Assembly: GCF_000270185.1 (NCBI RefSeq)
Contig: NC_015516.1
Span: 1,717,501 to 1,781,500 of the forward strand
DNA length: 64,000 nt
Source of the DNA: Melissococcus plutonius ATCC 35311
GTDB taxonomy: Bacteria; Bacillota; Bacilli; Lactobacillales; Enterococcaceae
Direction: 5' to 3'
The translations under genes and the position numbers were made by a program. The notes beneath the pieces are model-generated. The model saw nothing but the letters and a program-made list of their open reading frames with translations, made no database searches and had not been told where the DNA came from. Positions 9,082 through 19,254 of this stretch are shown here, piece by piece (position 1 is the stretch's first letter; each line of letters begins with the position of its first letter).

Positions 9082-10610
9082 TTATTTAGGTAAAATCGTA
9101 TAATCTAATTGCCTAGGAATAGAAATCATTTCTTTTGATTGGATAAATGCAACAATCATCGCTACAATTTCTTCTGATCCTTCATCTAAAACAGAACATT
9201 CTGTATAGATGGGGAAATTCCCTCCTCCATTTGCCCGATAATTACTAAGTGAAAGTGTAAATGTATCTTTATTTGTGATTTCTTTTTCTTGATAAGTTAA
9301 AGAAGTCACACGTCTGCCAATAGGTTGTCTGATGTCAAGGACATAAGAGATACCTATAAAATAATCATAATTATAATGTTCAAGTTTTGGATAAAGATAT
9401 TTAGGTGAAATTATCACATATCCATTTGAGTCCAAACTAAAATATTCACTATTTTTTTCTAGAATTTTCTTCAATTGTTCACCTGTAATTTGTAAAGTAA
9501 TTAATTGATTGGTATATGGATAGGTTGCAATAATATCACGCATAGTCACCTTTTTATGAAACCCGGGTGACGTATTTGCTAAAGAAACACAGGTAATTTG
9601 TGCTTGACTAGCCGCTAGCTGAACAGCTCCAATCAGCTCAATGACAGAGCTTCCTTCTATTGTCATTGTTTTTTTATCTGTTGTTAACATTTCTTGGCTT
9701 AATAGGCCAATGGGTTTATCCAACCATTTTTGGACCTTATTTTCTATAGGTAATAATTTTTCAGTTATCTCATTCTCAAGAAAATCTCCAGGTTTACCAA
9801 TAATTGATTCAATTATTAATTTATTTGTATCTAATGGTTTTTCTATTGTTATTTTGAAATAATTCAATCCACTAAAAGAGGGTTGTACAACATATGTATT
9901 ATTAATGTAATTTCCTTCAATCAATAAATGTTGATGACCGGTAAGAAGTAAGTCAAATTCTAATTCTTCGCAAATTTTATAACCAATATTTTCAGTTGTC
10001 TTTGTCAATTGTTTTCCAGTTTTAACATCTCTTTCAAAACCACCATGGTAAACACAAACAGTGGTATCAACCAAAGGTTTTATTTCCTTTAATGCTTGTT
10101 TTGCCGCTTCAAATGGATCAGTGATAGTAATATCTTGAATGTTCTCTTTTTTTTCCCAAATATTGATGTAATCTGTTACAATGCCAACAATTCCGATTTT
10201 TAACCCATTCTTCAATGTTTTGATTACTGAAGGGAATAATTGTTTGTTTGTTTCTGAAAAATATTTTCACAAATACATTTTGCTTTTAAAGCATCTAAAT
10301 ATTCATATAGATAGTCAGTACCAAAATTCACATCATGATTTCCAATGGTGACAAAATCATAACCAGCATAATTTAATACCTGTGCCTGTGGAAAACCCAG
10401 TTCACGATTTTTTTGGCAAAAGGTTGCCATGGCAGAACCTTGTAACATATCGCCACCATCAATGATCAATGTATTTTCATCTTTTTTAAAGTTTGGAACA
10501 CATTTTAACAATCCCATTCTTTTGTCTTGTTTATCTACATAGTCTGTTGGAAAAAGATACCCATGGATATCTGAAGTATAATAAATTGTTATTTGCTGTG
10601 TTTTGCTCAT
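9082..10610 (-). pseudogene. 5'-nucleotidase-like metallophosphatase (copy A), one frameshift
   Basis: A two-domain phosphoesterase of the UshA/YunD type, about 509 residues if repaired. The metal-binding part is in the first piece (10610-10224): TSDIHGYL, IIDGGDML and TIGNHDVNFG. The second piece (10215-9082) continues with KIGIVGIVTDY, VYHGGFERD, LTGHQHL and a complete C-terminal substrate domain ending in LSNYRANGGG. Frame is lost near 10254-10263, where one extra T in ATATTTTTC restores ENIFSETNKQLFPSVIKTL. There is no signal peptide, so the product would be cytosolic, unlike classical UshA. The ATG overlaps the stop of copy B by four bases (ATGA), so the two are coupled. Confidence 0.82.
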
Positions 10611-11823
10611 TTTTCCTCACCAGTTTCTATACTTTTTAAATAACAAAGATATTCATCAAAAATATCATAAACATAATTTGCTTCTAGACGATAAAATGGT
10701 AAATGATGACAATTAGTGACAATTTGATAATCCTCTTTTTCTATAGAAGAGGCTTCAAAAATAATTTGCTCGTCTTTTAAGGAAAACTGACTTACAAAAT
10801 GTTGCCATTCTGCTTTAGATAAATGGTAAACAGAAATACGATAAGAAATTGTAAAACTCGCTAAAAATCCAGCAATTGTAGATTGTTGGATTTGAAATAG
10901 ATAATGATCGACCTTTATTCGACTCTTTATATAGGTTAAAAATTTCGTTAAATCTATGGGTTGTTCTAACCATTGTTGATACCTTTTTTGATCATAATCA
11001 AATGAACTTGCTGAATAATTTTTTGATGAAAGCAGTTGAGCCTGTTTGCTTATTTGATTGTTTTTTTCTATAAATTCAAACAAACCAAAAACATTTCCCC
11101 GATAACCTGGTTGCACATATAAGGTATCTGTTGCTTTATAACAACCAACGTTTTCTCTATGTTGATGACCAGCAATGACACCCGCTATTTCAGGAAAACT
11201 TGTAATGATTTTATACAATTGATCTTCGCCTGTATCGTATTGTGTTGGTTGATTTGTTACCATATCTCGTTCAATACCGCCATGGTAGCTGACAAGTAAA
11301 ATATCGGCCTTAGAAAGAACAATTGGAATCCAATACGCTAAGGTTTCCAAAACATCTATAAATTTTAGCTCTTTTATTTTTTGGTAAGGTGCTATCTGTG
11401 TGGCATAGCACCTGTAATAACACCAATAACACCAACTTTGAAGCCATTTTTTTCAATGATCTTATAAGGTTCAAAAATTAAGTCATCTTTTGTGTCCACT
11501 ACATTCGCACAAAGATATACACCATTAAAAGCTGCAACTTGACGTTTTAAAAAAGCAAGTCCCCAATCAAAATCATGATTGCCAGGTACCATTATATCAA
11601 TTCCTAATTGATTTGCTAGATGAATAAGAGGCGATATCTTCTCTGTCATATTAAAAAAAGTGGCTAATGGACTACCAACAAGATAGTCACCATTGTCAAT
11701 CAGAAGTGCTTCTCCTATTTGTTTGGTTAAATTAGGAAGTGAAAGTAGACCTTGCTTCTCATCGTTAGAACAGGTCAGGAATCCATGAATATCTGTGGTA
11801 CTAATAATTGATAATTTTTTCAT
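10607..11823 (-). pseudogene. 5'-nucleotidase-like metallophosphatase (copy B), one frameshift
   Basis: The first piece begins at the ATG at 11823 (MKKLSIISTTDIHGF, ribosome site AGAAGG). It carries TTDIHGF, LIDNGDYL and VPGNHDFDWG, then stops after GAMPHR at 11392. The second piece resumes in another frame before 11350 (PYQKIKELKF, then VSYHGGIERD and IAGHQH). One base is missing around CCACACAG (about 11395-11402). Total length is about 405 residues, shorter than copy A because the C-terminal substrate domain is reduced and lacks the usual motifs. No signal peptide is present. It starts 13 bases after phnE2 and overlaps copy A by four bases. Confidence 0.8.
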
Positions 11824-11836
11824 TTTTTGCCTTCTT

Positions 11837-12616
11837 CTATTGTAATTTTTTACGTAAATAACCAGTTGCTGTATCAATAACAAAAACAGTAAAAATAATT
11901 CCCAAAAGAATAATTCCAACTTTATTCCAAGAACGTGCCTGAATGGCGAAAATCATGGGTGCACCAATGCCACCAGCACCTACTAGCCCAAGTGTTGCTG
12001 CACTACGAACTGCAATTTCAAAATGATTTAATGCTAATGAAAAACAAGTAGGTGCCAACTCAGGTACACGTGCAAAAAACGTTGTTTGCCAAAAACCTGC
12101 ACCTACTGCATCCATTGATTCGATGACTTCTTCATTCATCGCTTCTAATTCTTCTATGTATAGTTTACCTAACATTCCAATTTGATGAATACCAATAGCT
12201 AACACACCGGCAAATGGACCAGGACCGACTACCTTAACAAAAATAATGGCATAAACAAGTTCAGGAAAGGCTCGCAAAACATTACAAATAAATTTGCCGA
12301 TTTTCGCTATCCAAGGATGTGTTTTCCACAATGTACGGGCTCCTAAAAGGGTCAGTGGAAGTGCCAAAAAAGTGGCAATCAATGTTCCTAAAAAAGCAAT
12401 GCAGATCGTTAAAAATAATAAGCTGATTAAATCTTCGCCACTACCATCATAAATAAACTGCCAATCTGGATGGAATAAGCCAACTAAAACTGATTTTATC
12501 GCTACCAAGGAAATTTTGTCGATGCCTGAATAATCAATGCCAAAGACAGAATAAACAATAACAAAAATAAGAAAAATAATGATTGAATAATTTTTTACCT
12601 TGTCCGCCTTTCTCAT
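11837..12616 (-). CDS. phnE: Phosphonate-type ABC transporter permease PhnE (second copy)
   Basis: A 259-residue inner-membrane permease with about six hydrophobic segments. Its cytoplasmic-loop signature AVGAGFWQTTFFARVPELAP is followed by GLVGAGGIG, both typical of PhnE. The ATG at 12616 overlaps the preceding stop as TGATG, so it is translationally coupled to the first permease. It would pair with that permease and PhnC to import an organophosphorus or phosphite-type substrate captured by PhnD. Confidence 0.86.
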   Translation of the reverse strand: MRKADKVKNYSIIIFLIFVIVYSVFGIDYSGIDKISLVAIKSVLVGLFHPDWQFIYDGSGEDLISLLFLTICIAFLGTLIATFLALPLTLLGARTLWKTHPWIAKIGKFICNVLRAFPELVYAIIFVKVVGPGPFAGVLAIGIHQIGMLGKLYIEELEAMNEEVIESMDAVGAGFWQTTFFARVPELAPTCFSLALNHFEIAVRSAATLGLVGAGGIGAPMIFAIQARSWNKVGIILLGIIFTVFVIDTATGYLRKKLQ

Positions 12617-13395
12617 CAAATCAACTTCTTTCTAATAATTTCGCTAATCCAGTCAATAATAGTTACAACAATTAAGATAGCTAAAATAATAATAGACACA
12701 CGATCATAATGTAATAGACTTAATGATGAATTTAAAATAACGCCTATTCCGCCTGCACCTACATAGCCTAAGACAGTTGAAGCTCTAACGTTAATTTCAA
12801 AAGCATATAAGGCATATCCAAAAATCTGATGAGAGATTTGCGGCAAAATCACCCAAAAAGCAACCTGGGTTTTTGTTGCACCAACCGAATCAGCGGCTTC
12901 AATTGTCCCGTGTTCAACCGTTTCAATTGCTTCATAGATCAATTGTGAAACCATGCCAAACGTAAAAACTGCAATGGTTAAAACACCAGTAAATTCACCA
13001 ATTCCAATCATAGCAACAAACAATGCAGCTAATAACAAATTAGGAATCGTTCGAATAATGCTCATAAAAAAACGTAAAATTGTAGTAATAATTGGATTTC
13101 TAGTAATTGTTGTTGTACCTAAACAAGCAAACGGAACGGCAAAGATAACACCCAAAATTGTACCAACTACAGATATTTTTATTGTTTTCAATATAGGTTC
13201 AATAATTTTAGGCAGATATTGCCAATCCGGATGGAAAAATCGTTGTAAGAATTCGCTTATCTGATCCGCATTATTAAAAACTTCTAGTGGATCTGCTTCT
13301 GTTATCTGTCCACTGACACATATACAAATTAAGATTAAAAAAATAATAAATAAATGTTTGTACAGATTACGATGAATAGTATCTTTTAATTTCAT
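12616..13395 (-). CDS. phnE: Phosphonate-type ABC transporter permease PhnE (first copy)
   Basis: A 259-residue permease, paralogous to the next gene. It shows the loop signature [20 protein letters not shown] and the PhnE hallmark [12 protein letters not shown]. The N-terminus has one hydrophobic anchor, then the periplasmic-side segment that the two copies share ([10 protein letters not shown] here, FHPDWQFIY in copy 2). It starts within the stop of phnC (ATGA overlap). Both permeases look intact. Confidence 0.86.
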   Translation of the reverse strand: MKLKDTIHRNLYKHLFIIFLILICICVSGQITEADPLEVFNNADQISEFLQRFFHPDWQYLPKIIEPILKTIKISVVGTILGVIFAVPFACLGTTTITRNPIITTILRFFMSIIRTIPNLLLAALFVAMIGIGEFTGVLTIAVFTFGMVSQLIYEAIETVEHGTIEAADSVGATKTQVAFWVILPQISHQIFGYALYAFEINVRASTVLGYVGAGGIGVILNSSLSLLHYDRVSIIILAILIVVTIIDWISEIIRKKLI

Positions 13396-14159
13396 ATGGC
13401 TTCCTCTTCTTTTGATTTCAAAATATCTGCTCCATATATCTCAGTTAATACTTCATCAGTTGCCTCTTCAGGCGTGCCATCAAATACTATTTCTCCTGCT
13501 CTTAATCCAATAATTCTGGAAGAAAAATCTCTAGCTAATCCTACTGAATGTAAATTAAGAATAACAGTACATTTTAAATCTTGATTAATTTTTTTTAAAT
13601 CTTTCATAATCATTTGTGTTGTAATTGGATCAAGAGAAGCTACAGGTTCATCAGCTAAAATCGTTGATGCTTGTTGAACTAACGTTCTAGCAATTGAGAT
13701 TCGTTGTTGCTGTCCACCACTTAATGCATCGCTTCGCTCATGTAATTTATCAAGCATACCTACACGTGTTAATGCATCGTTGACCAATTTGTAATCTTCT
13801 TTAGAAAAAATACCTAAAATACTTTTAAAGGTTGAATAATAACCCAGACGCCCAGAAAGCACGTTTTTTTGTACTGAACTTTTTCTTACTAAATTAAAAT
13901 GTTGAAAAATCATGCCAATATTTCGGCGAATTTTTCTTAATTCATTTTTCTTAGCTTTTGTAATTGAAAGACCATTAATTGAAATATTTCCCTCACTAAT
14001 CTCATTTAATCGATTAATTAAACGTAGCAAAGTACTTTTACCAGCACCGCTTAATCCAATAATTGAAACAAATTCACCTGCCTCAATTGTCAGATTAATA
14101 TCTTTTAATCCCTTAACACCATTTGGATATGTCTTTGTCACATGTTCAAACTGAATCAT
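13392..14159 (-). CDS. phnC: Phosphonate-type ABC transporter ATP-binding protein PhnC
   Basis: 255 residues with all ABC motifs in order: Walker [10 protein letters not shown] (about 34-42), Q-loop FQHFN, signature [13 protein letters not shown], Walker [13 protein letters not shown] and the switch His in NLHSVGLA. The wording [10 protein letters not shown] and the overall length match PhnC. It begins the tightly coupled block phnC-phnE-phnE-nucleotidase B-nucleotidase A. The binding-protein gene lies upstream across a gap of about 330 bases. Confidence 0.9.
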   Translation of the reverse strand: MIQFEHVTKTYPNGVKGLKDINLTIEAGEFVSIIGLSGAGKSTLLRLINRLNEISEGNISINGLSITKAKKNELRKIRRNIGMIFQHFNLVRKSSVQKNVLSGRLGYYSTFKSILGIFSKEDYKLVNDALTRVGMLDKLHERSDALSGGQQQRISIARTLVQQASTILADEPVASLDPITTQMIMKDLKKINQDLKCTVILNLHSVGLARDFSSRIIGLRAGEIVFDGTPEEATDEVLTEIYGADILKSKEEEAI

Positions 14160-14491
14160 CTCATTGCCTCTTTTTCTTTCTATTTTAATTATTCATTGGT
14201 TCAACCTTAACAATCAGTTAAACCGATGCATTTAAACAAGATTAACTACTACATCATTACTATAAAAGGGAGTTATTAGAAATTTTTCTCACAATTTCCT
14301 ATGCTTATAATTATAATTACTAGATTTGAGATCAATTATTTTAAATTTTATTAAAAAACGAATATTTTGTTTATTCAACCTGTGAAAAGAAACCTGCCAT
14401 TACAAATATATAGTTATAATTTTTAAATACATACTTTTAGGCAAGCAAGCGATATGTATCTTAAATAGTTAACTCTTATGCTATAAAAAGA
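14160..14491. other. Spacer between phnD and phnC
   Basis: About 330 non-coding A+T-rich bases, unusually long for the inside of a phn operon. No terminator or convincing promoter was seen, so phnC may have its own weak promoter here. Confidence 0.35.
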
Positions 14492-15429
14492 TTATTCTGC
14501 TGCTTTTTGCGTGTATTCCTCAACATCACTATAATTTTTGTCATTTGCAGTAACATAGCCCTTATGCCCCACACATTGCCATTGCTTTTTGTCCTTGTGG
14601 ATCCTTTGACATATCCATAAAAGCTTTTTTTATTTTTTCTCTCAGTTTTTTGTTCATTTTAGGATGGACCGCAATGGCATCATTTGGAATGCTACCCTTT
14701 GTCAAATGTAAAACTCTTAATTCTTTAAATAAGTCCTGGTTGACAAATTTCTTTGAAAATACATTACGTGCACCTTCGAAAGCAAAACAAGCATCTTGTT
14801 GACCATTTAAAACAGCTGTCATTTCACTTGGAATATCATTTAATAGTAGTAATTGTAAGATTCTTCTCAGGATTGATACCAGCATCTTTTAAGTCTACTA
14901 TGGGATAGATATAACCACTTGCAGAATTTGGACTTAATGCAGCGATTTTTTTTCCTTTTAGGTCTTTTAGTTTTTTTATCTTACTATTTGAACGTACCAA
15001 GATTTCGCCTTTAAAAGTACTTGACAATTGATTGATTTCAGGCTTACCTGTTTGTCGATTATAGGCACCCAACTTTGAAGACAAAATTGCTGTTGCCACA
15101 TTTTGCATTCTCGCTTGAACATAAGCAGATGGAGGCATAATCCCAATATCGACTTTCTTTGATGACATCGCTTCAACAATTGTCGAATAACCAGTTGCTA
15201 GAGTTACATTGACCTTACGATTTAATTTTTTGCTTAGATACCTAGCAAACGGTTTTGTCTTTGCCTCCATCGATCCATCATTATTGGTAGGAACAAATTG
15301 CAATTCGAGTACCTTGTCTGGATCATTGACTGTTTTTTTGTGTGATTTACAACCAACTAACAAAGCAGCATTTAATCCAATAATCAACAATAGAACAGCA
15401 AATTTCATGCTTTTTTTCACGTTAGACAT
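14492..15429 (-). pseudogene. phnD: Phosphonate-type substrate-binding lipoprotein PhnD, two frameshifts
   Basis: The N-terminal piece has a lipoprotein signal (AALLVGC) and the PhnD-type fold: LQFVPTNNDG, GYSTIVEAM, KVDIGIMPPSAYVQA and LKDLKGKKIAAL. It stops after ITTIK near 14838. The middle (NDIPSEMTAVLNGQQDACFA, FEGARNVF) is in another frame, and a second shift at a G4 run near 14567-14571 separates the last residues (GHKGYVTANDKNYSD..., stop at 14492). The shifts are of the opposite sign to most others in the window. The start is uncertain: the ATG at 15429 is too close to AAGAAGG, while the GTG at 15420 has better spacing and still keeps the signal peptide. Confidence 0.85.
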
Positions 15430-16146
15430 CCCTTCTTGAACTTACTATTTTTACTTAAAATTATCATTTCTAGGTTTTTTGATTTATATAAATTGAATGA
15501 AAAAGAAATTTCTGCTTTTAAAAACAGAAATACCACCATTCATTATTATAGGAAGAATGATCATTAAAACATTAGAAAAATTTGCCAATAAAACAATGTT
15601 CGTATTTTAGTTATTTTCTATTCCTTCATTTATACATTAACTTACACATTTAATTATGTAATAATTCTTATTTAATAAGCTAAATAAATAAAAAAACATA
15701 TTATTGAAAACAACCCATTGATCATTATAACCGAACAATAGATTTAGCAAATCAAAAATAGTATAGCATAATTCTGCTATTTTTCTATCATTAATTTCAT
15801 TTTTTCAGAATTTTTTCTTTATTTTTTCTTTACTATTATATGTTTAAAAATAAAAATATTTATCGAATAATAAACCAACTACCAAAAGTTTTATTTTTCG
15901 AAACTTTTAGTGATTGATTCATTAAAAGATAAATATTAAGATTTCTAAAATGATTGAATTAGAGTGAAAATTAAAGAAAAATGACTCGTTTTAAAAAGAA
16001 AATTAAGGTAAGAAATACTTTGTTGTATTTGTTATTTTTATGTACTCATTCTACAGAAAGTCAGATGAAATAATAAACTCCTAAGACATTTGCCTTAATA
16101 AGAGAAATAAGGCCAGAAGGAATCTAGTTTAGTTAAAACGGTGAAT
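15430..16146. other. Gene-free stretch between phnD and the CRISPR array
   Basis: About 700 A+T-rich bases. It should hold the phnD promoter near its left end. Two short hairpins are visible: ATTTCTG...CAGAAAT near 15507-15531, and AAAAGTTT...AAACTTTT at 15884-15908. No coding frame was recognised. Confidence 0.4.
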
Positions 16147-16248
16147 TTTTAAATCTACTCACTCTATAAAGAGTGAGACGAATTTCTTCACCGTTATCTT
16201 CAATACTTGATAAAAATTTCAATCCACTCACTCTATGAAGAGTGAGAC
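16147..16248 (-). CRISPR. Type I-C CRISPR array reduced to two repeats and one spacer
   Basis: Read on the minus strand, the leader-side repeat (16248-16216, 33 bases) begins GTCTCACTCTTCATAGAGTG and ends GTGGATTGAAAT, the typical type I-C form with an 8-base stem. After a 36-base spacer (16215-16180) comes a degenerate last repeat (16179-16147) with four changes, three of them at the 3' end. A single degenerate terminal repeat is normal for the far end of an array. The position downstream of cas2, on the same strand, fits a complete but minimal array. Confidence 0.87.
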
Positions 16249-16407
16249 CGTGAAAATAATAAAAATAAATTACATTTAGAAATATTTTCACATAATTATT
16301 TTCTTTTAAATTAAATTTTAATTAAAATTTTAAAAAAATGACTATTTTTTATAACATTTTTTGGTGCGGATCTCCTAGAGATTTTATGTTCACTTGGTAT
16401 TCGCACT
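16249..16407 (-). promoter_or_regulatory. Probable CRISPR leader
   Basis: A+T-rich 160-base stretch between the cas2 stop and the first intact repeat, in the standard leader position. Long A and T runs are visible. No promoter could be fixed with confidence. Confidence 0.5.
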
Positions 16408-16698
16408 TTAAAAAATCAAGGGTTCTTCAATATTGAATGTCGCTTTCGCACCAATATGTTCAATTTTTGTTTTATAATTATTGCCTAAACGGTAAATTCT
16501 TAAACTATCTACCTGTTCATCAATTAAATCAATCAATTCTTTTCTTAATTTTGTTAACTGGGTGTTATCAACAACACATTCAAAAACAGAATTTTGAACA
16601 CGTATGCCATGATCTTGACATTTCTTTGCTACTTTTCTTAATCTTTGTTGTCCATTTCTTGTCGTTGTTGAAACATCATAAGTAATTAATACTAACAT
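16408..16698 (-). CDS. cas2: CRISPR-associated endonuclease Cas2 (type I-C)
   Basis: 96 residues, normal for Cas2, beginning MLVLITYDVSTTT with the metal-binding Asp in TYDV; the ferredoxin-like core follows, with the usual VQNSVFEC. An in-frame ATG 18 bases upstream overlaps the end of cas1; the internal ATG at 16698 is well spaced from GTAGGA and matches family length. Cas2 forms the integrase complex with Cas1. It is intact although cas1 is broken. Confidence 0.9.
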   Translation of the reverse strand: MLVLITYDVSTTTRNGQQRLRKVAKKCQDHGIRVQNSVFECVVDNTQLTKLRKELIDLIDEQVDSLRIYRLGNNYKTKIEHIGAKATFNIEEPLIF

Positions 16699-16706
16699 TT
16701 TTATTC

Positions 16707-17737
16707 CTACTTCCATAAAAAAGGTGGATATCCATCCAAATCACCTCGAAGAAATCGACTTAATAAAAGAGCTTGTGCATAGGGCACAATTCCCCAAGTG
16801 ATTTTTTCACCTAAGAATGGATGCTGGATGGTTTCATTTTTTTTCTTCTGCCAAGCTAAAAAGAAACGTTTTCTCGCTTCATCGGTTAATAGTACTGTAC
16901 CATTTTCTTTTTTATAAAATCTTTCTTTGTCATCATTTTTTTGTTAATTAATGTTAAAATAAATCGATCTGCAAAAATTCCTCGTAATTCTTCCATTAAA
17001 TCTTGTGCTAAAGAAGTTCGCCCCGGTCTATCTTGATGCATAAATCCTACATAAGGATCTAGTCCAACCATTTCTAAAGCTGAAGTACACTCTTGTGATA
17101 ATAATGTGTAAGTGAAAGAAAGTAATGCATTTACATTATCTAAAGGAGGACGACGATTTCTGCTATAAAATCGAAAATCTTCTTTTTGTTGTAAAATCAT
17201 TTGATCAAATAAACTGAAATAACGACTAGCTGCTTGACCTTCTATTCCTCTTAATGTATCTAAATTTTGAACAAATGAAATATCTTCAATAAAGCTTTTT
17301 AATTCTTGAGAAATTTGTTTAAAATAAGTAACATTTATTTTTAGTGTGTGTTCACGGATCATACGTTCCAACATCCATCGTTGATTATATAATTTCCCAA
17401 TAATAAAGTTGCGAGCAATTGTTAAACTTCCCATCTCATCTTCTGAAACTTGATACTGCTTCTTTCTTAAATAGACATTTCCACTAGTTTTACCCACTAC
17501 CCGACATCCAAATTTTCCAGAAGATGTCAGAAAGGTAATTGTAATATTCTGATCAGCACACATACGCATTAAGGCTGGACTAATACCAGGATATCCTGTA
17601 GTAATGATCGCTTCAATATTATGAAGTGGCATTCGATGTTTTTGATCATCTTCCATTTTGATTAGTAAATTTTGACCATCTAAAGCTAGATAGCTTTTTG
17701 GTGTAGTAATAAAGATGGTATTTAATAGTTTCCTCAT
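16707..17737 (-). pseudogene. cas1: CRISPR integrase Cas1 (type I-C), frameshifted near the C-terminus
   Basis: The main frame (17737-16886) gives 283 residues, starting MRKLLNTIFITTPKSYLALD, with catalytic residues in GIEGQAASRYF (Glu) and GFMHQDRPG (His) and the acidic LMEELRG. It then runs out as KKMMTKK. One extra A in the A7 run at 16936-16942 restores NKKNDDKERFYKKE and a normal ending with HPFLGEKITWGIVPYAQ and PPFLWK, stop at 16707. The catalytic core lies upstream of the break, but the last 60 residues are lost. The ATG overlaps the cas4 stop (ATGA). Confidence 0.88.
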
Positions 17738-18386
17738 TCAACCAGTCTCCGTTCTAGATAGTTTTTAACGGTTTGACTAGTCATTAATTTAGGTAAACAA
17801 ATGGCTTGTAGGGAACATTTTTTACAAAAATTTCCAGTTTTTACTTTTGGTGTATGTTTTTTTTGCCAGTAAATTTGCATTTCTTTGATTATTTTTTCTA
17901 ATGCTTCTCTTAATGTACTATCAATGGTCACTTCTTCTCTATGTCGAATTTGATGATAGTACAGATAACCTTTAGATACCGAGCAATGAAGCATTTCTTC
18001 TAAACAAACTGCTTGAGCAGTTAATTGCAGTCGATCACTTAAGTCTTTTTTTGGTTTTCCATGCTTATATTCAATAGGAAAAGGTAAAAAGTCACCTTCT
18101 TCTCCATATAAGGGAGCGCTAATTGGACTCTTGATAAATTCAACTACATCACAGATACCAGTGATTCCTAAGATTTTTGAATGAATAGGTAGAGCACGCA
18201 CAATCAACTTATCTTTTCTTTTTTCTCTAATTATTGGTTGATCTGCTTTTTCATGCAAATATTTCCCTCTAAAGTTAGGCTGTTTTCTTGCCATTGTTGT
18301 TCAACATGAATCAATGCCCATTGTCTTTTACAAAATAAGAAATGTTGAATGCCAGAAATCATTAGATAATCTTGTTCTTCAAACAT
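17734..18386 (-). pseudogene. cas4: CRISPR exonuclease Cas4 (type I-C), frameshifted near the N-terminus
   Basis: The true start is the ATG at 18386, directly after the cas7 stop: MFEEQDYLMISGIQHFLFCK, including the first cluster cysteine. That frame ends within about 50 codons. The larger piece (18294-17734) carries EGKYLHEKAD in its native form, the nuclease motifs DVVEF and PIEYKHGKPK, and the C-terminal cluster cysteines FCKKCSLQAIC. One base is missing in GAGGGAAAT (about 18263-18271). If repaired, the protein is about 217 residues, the usual Cas4 size. Confidence 0.85.
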
Positions 18387-18387
18387 T

Positions 18388-19251
18388 TTAATAACCTGCT
18401 AACTCTATCAATTGAATCCCTTCTAATTGTTCAACTTCAAAATGATAATCTTCAATAGATTTCGGGCGATCGATACCTTTATTTTTCTCAATTTTAACGG
18501 ATCGATGAACCTTTGCTGAAGAATATTTTCCTAATTTGTTCGGATGTTTCCACCAATATATTTTTTCAACTACCATACTACCATCTGGTCTGGCAGCCGA
18601 AGCATCATTTTCAAAAAGTGTGATCAATGCTTGTTTTATTTTCTCAGCATCTTCTTCACTAAATTTTGTTTTTTCAGCCAATTGAACATTGATACTGCCA
18701 TTAAAAACATAGACACCAAAATCGACAAAATGTTTCATTCCCATCGTATCTGAGCTTTTTCCACCATTACCATTTACAGAATTAACACTTTTTGTAATTT
18801 GCAGGCTATTAATATCGATTGGATCTAAGCTAATCCCCATTTGAATCGATACAGGACCTCTGACGCCTACTGAAAGTTCTAATCCTTTAAATGCAAATAC
18901 CTGACCAAAGCTACGTGTATCAAGCCAAGTTTCACAAGCAACTTCACTAAAACGATCTACATCCGCTTTTTTCTTATCTGCTGCAATTTTTTTTAATTCT
19001 TCGACAGATTCTACTCGATCTTTTAAACTGGTGATGCCATCATCTGTTCTATCATCCGACTGAACAAAAATTTTTTCCTGCATATCTTGCAATCGATTGC
19101 GAATTTTACGTTTAATTGCCACATCAGAAATTTCACCAAAGCCATCAAAATTTTGACGTGGACGATTGCCATTCAAGGGATCCCCATTTGGATTTGCATT
19201 TGCTACTGAAACAACCACTTTAAAATCAATTTTATTTTGTAATACACCCAT
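18388..19251 (-). CDS. cas7: Type I-C Cascade backbone protein Cas7 (Csd2)
   Basis: 287 residues. The opening VVSVANANPNGDPLNGNRPR is the conserved start of the Cas7/Csd2 family, which polymerises along the crRNA. DTRSFGQVFAF and RGPVSIQMG are further family motifs. The ribosome site GGAG precedes the ATG at 19251, three bases after cas8c. Intact. Confidence 0.92.
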   Translation of the reverse strand: MGVLQNKIDFKVVVSVANANPNGDPLNGNRPRQNFDGFGEISDVAIKRKIRNRLQDMQEKIFVQSDDRTDDGITSLKDRVESVEELKKIAADKKKADVDRFSEVACETWLDTRSFGQVFAFKGLELSVGVRGPVSIQMGISLDPIDINSLQITKSVNSVNGNGGKSSDTMGMKHFVDFGVYVFNGSINVQLAEKTKFSEEDAEKIKQALITLFENDASAARPDGSMVVEKIYWWKHPNKLGKYSSAKVHRSVKIEKNKGIDRPKSIEDYHFEVEQLEGIQLIELAGY

Positions 19252-19254
19252 TAT

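Noticed and set aside
11824-11919. N-terminal membrane-like extension of nucleotidase copy B
   Set aside because: It overlaps the end of phnE. The ribosome site AGAAGG and the conserved start MKKLSIISTTDIHG place the real start at 11823.
15884-15908. Hairpin AAAAGTTT/AAACTTTT as a regulatory RNA or further CRISPR repeat
   Set aside because: The stem is short, purely A+T-biased, and unrelated to the CRISPR repeat or to any gene end.
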